NCBI GenBank assembly: GCA_945901125.1
Contig: CAMDKD010000030.1
Coordinates: 1-33,677 of the forward strand
Origin: Bordetella parapertussis
GTDB lineage: Bacteria; Pseudomonadota; Gammaproteobacteria; Burkholderiales; Burkholderiaceae_C
DNA length: 33,677 bases
Direction: 5' to 3'
Position 1 is the stretch's first letter, and the number at the start of each line of letters is the position of its first letter. The position numbers and the translations under genes are program-made. Positions 32,395-33,677 of the stretch are shown here, one piece after another. The notes under the pieces were generated by a model. It worked only from the letters and a program-made list of their open reading frames with translations. It was not told where the DNA came from and searched no databases.

Positions 32395-32826
32395 ATGAAG
32401 AACAAAATTGCTGAAGAGTACGTACATATCCCCGATCTGAATTGGATCCCGTTTCCTGCGGGCCTGGCCGACGGCGGCATACGCTGGAAACTGCTGCACG
32501 TGCAACCTGGCCACGGCGCCTGGACCGCTATTTTTGATTGCCCCAAAGGCTCTTCATTCGCCCCGCATATACATGCCGGCCCCGGTGAATACCTGCTGAC
32601 CAAAGGCCGCATGGATGTGCGCGGCGGCAAAGACAATGGTGGCGAGACAGCGGTCGCGCCAGGTTATGGTTTTGAATGCTCGGGCGCACGCCATGACCAA
32701 ACCTATTTCCCGGAAGACAGCGAGTTTTATATGACTTTCATCGGGCCTTTGACCTTTATTCAGCCTGACGGTTCACCCATTGCAGTGGTTGGCTGGGAAC
32801 AGGTACAAGGCGCCTGGCTGGCATAA
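32395..32826 (+). CDS. Small cupin, acetylacetone-dioxygenase-like
   Basis: A 143-residue cupin. The first motif HIHAGPGEYLLTKG carries two histidines and a glutamate, and ARHDQTYF supplies the third histidine, matching the three-histidine iron site of Dke1-like or dihydroxyacetophenone-dioxygenase-like cupins. WTAIFDCPKGSSFAPH leads into it. AAGGAGA lies just before ATG 32395. It may be an Fe(II) dioxygenase acting on a diketone or aromatic ketone. A non-enzymatic cupin is the alternative. It is divergent from the Bug gene. Confidence 0.78.
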   Translation: MKNKIAEEYVHIPDLNWIPFPAGLADGGIRWKLLHVQPGHGAWTAIFDCPKGSSFAPHIHAGPGEYLLTKGRMDVRGGKDNGGETAVAPGYGFECSGARHDQTYFPEDSEFYMTFIGPLTFIQPDGSPIAVVGWEQVQGAWLA

Positions 32827-32875
32827 ACAGCTTGTGCGGGTAAGACTATCAACATAAACCGTCAGCAACTGACGC

Positions 32876-32924
32876 AAACCGCAACCGAGAAAGAACGGTC
32901 TTGTCCAGGTTGCGGTTTTTTAAT
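32876..32924 (+). terminator. Rho-independent terminator of the cupin gene
   Basis: AAACCGCAACC and GGTTGCGGTTT pair as an 11-bp stem around a 21-base loop, followed by TTTTTT-type runs. A smaller stem, CGTCAG-CAA-CTGACG (32860-32874), precedes it. The terminator lies between the cupin gene and the convergent cysteine-rich gene. Confidence 0.85.
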
Positions 32925-32927
32925 TTT

Positions 32928-33209
32928 TCAGCACTTTTGTTCCATGGCACAAGATTTGTACTCTGGATCAGGCAGCACCACACCTTCGCAGGCTTCCTTG
33001 ACGTTGACTTTGGCATTGCGGCAAGCCGTGCCAAGCGCCACCATTGAATCGGTTGCCGCATTTTTCATGTCGCAAAAATAATCCTGCTGCTTTTTTGCAT
33101 CCTGGCAAGTACCGACGCGCGATTTCTTTTCATCTTCAGCGGCAGACACCAGACCGGCAAAAAGCATTGCAGCAGCAATAGCGAAAGTCATCCATTGGCT
33201 CTTTTTCAT
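32928..33209 (-). CDS. Small cysteine-rich exported protein
   Basis: A 93-residue protein with a signal peptide (FAIAAAMLFAGLVSAA) and six cysteines in the mature part (TCQD, FCDM, ACRN, ACEG, SCAM, KC at the C-terminus), enough for three disulfides. I do not recognise a family. ATG 33209 follows AAAGGA at good spacing. It sits between two terminators and so is probably transcribed alone. It is likely periplasmic or secreted. Confidence 0.72.
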   Translation of the reverse strand: MKKSQWMTFAIAAAMLFAGLVSAAEDEKKSRVGTCQDAKKQQDYFCDMKNAATDSMVALGTACRNAKVNVKEACEGVVLPDPEYKSCAMEQKC

Positions 33210-33243
33210 ATCCATCCTTTCGAACACGAGAGATCAGTTTGAT

Positions 33244-33282
33244 AAAAAAAAGCAAGCTGTGTCCGGATGTACACAGCTTGCT
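33244..33282 (-). terminator. Rho-independent terminator of the amidohydrolase gene
   Basis: Read leftward, AGCAAGCTGTGT and ACACAGCTTGCT form a 12-bp stem with an 8-base loop, followed by eight T residues. It lies 20 bp after the amidohydrolase stop. Confidence 0.94.
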
Positions 33283-33302
33283 CTGCGCTCAAGTCAGTTC
33301 AA

Positions 33303-33677
33303 TCAACCGACTTTAACGTCACGGCCTTCCTTGGCGATGTAGCCATAAGCCGCGTTGCTGCGCTCACCGCCCATGGCCAGGTACTCGGCCTTCATCTGGG
33401 CAATCATGTCGTGGTCGAACGCTTTGGCGTCGACCGCGATTTTTTGCGCGTCCAGACGGTACAGCTTGGCAGAGTTCTCGCCGAAGATCTTGTTCTTGAC
33501 AGAACCGCGACCGTCGCCGAGCTTGATTTTCCAGCCTTGCTTTTTCATCATGTCGTCCGGGATTTCCAGGCGACGCATGGCTTCGATCTGCCACTGGGGC
33601 GAGCCGTACCACACCGAGTCGGTTCCCCACACCACGCGCTCTGGTCCCATCAGATTGACGAGCTGGCCGATGAAGGC
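33303..33677 (-). CDS. Amidohydrolase, C-terminal part (continues beyond window)
   Basis: The last 124 residues of a TIM-barrel amidohydrolase of the amidohydrolase-2 type. The segment RVVWGTDSVWYGSP contains the conserved metal-binding aspartate, and KIFGENSAKLYRLD is the typical C-terminal helix motif. The frame remains open to the window edge, so the N-terminal metal motif HxH is not visible. The gene is transcribed leftward and ends at a strong terminator. Families of this kind include decarboxylases and hydrolases of aromatic catabolism. The exact activity is unknown. Confidence 0.9.
   Translation of the reverse strand, partial: AFIGQLVNLMGPERVVWGTDSVWYGSPQWQIEAMRRLEIPDDMMKKQGWKIKLGDGRGSVKNKIFGENSAKLYRLDAQKIAVDAKAFDHDMIAQMKAEYLAMGGERSNAAYGYIAKEGRDVKVG

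Overview
The window looks like a chromosomal segment of a betaproteobacterium, most likely Burkholderiales/Comamonadaceae. This is inferred from gene content and protein style: an atpI-atpB-atpE start next to ybeD-lipB-lipA, a fused indolepyruvate oxidoreductase, a Bug/TctC binding protein, and moderately high GC with codon usage to match. No rRNA, tRNA, CRISPR array or complete insertion sequence was seen.

Region 1 (1-4476) is core metabolism. The ATP synthase operon (atpI, atpB, start of atpE) runs leftward. A tightly packed rightward operon (ybeD-like, lipB, lipA, dmeF-like CDF metal exporter) diverges from it. Region 2 (4597-11318) runs leftward: a polyamine catabolism pair (puuD, puuA), a 1190-residue IorA-IorB fusion for aryl-pyruvate oxidation, and pyrE. 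An exonuclease III gene diverges from pyrE with only 11 bp between start codons.

Region 3 (12122-18973) is an accessory stretch rich in toxin-antitoxin genes. It holds a HEPN/nucleotidyltransferase (HepT-MntA type) pair, arfB (ribosome rescue), an EthA-like Baeyer-Villiger monooxygenase, a DUF4143 AAA ATPase preceded by a striking 4 x 22 bp tandem array, an orphan MazE/AbrB antitoxin, a vapBC operon with an apparently leaderless promoter, and a higB-higA pair whose antitoxin carries an ImmA/IrrE metallopeptidase domain. Region 4 (19191-21974) has a metallo-beta-lactamase-fold hydrolase, an epoxide-hydrolase-like protein and a second DUF4143 ATPase.

Region 5 (21965-27885) contains the most unusual gene: a LuxR-type regulator fused to an alpha/beta-hydrolase domain that has lost its nucleophile and catalytic histidine, so it probably works as a ligand sensor. 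It diverges from a glycine-rich lipoprotein with an internal duplication, and a 16-bp palindrome lies between them. Next comes a leftward envelope operon (di-haem oxidoreductase, adhesin-E-like protein, DUF4399 protein) that ends in an orphan HigA antitoxin.

Region 6 (28094-33677) looks catabolic: a CaiB-type CoA-transferase overlapping an HMG-CoA lyase, a bicupin-like protein, a Bug-type solute-binding protein preceded by a 20-codon small ORF with a strong ribosome site, a small cupin resembling Dke1-type dioxygenases, a cysteine-rich periplasmic protein, and the C-terminal part of an amidohydrolase cut by the window edge. No gene-free stretch exceeds 300 bases.
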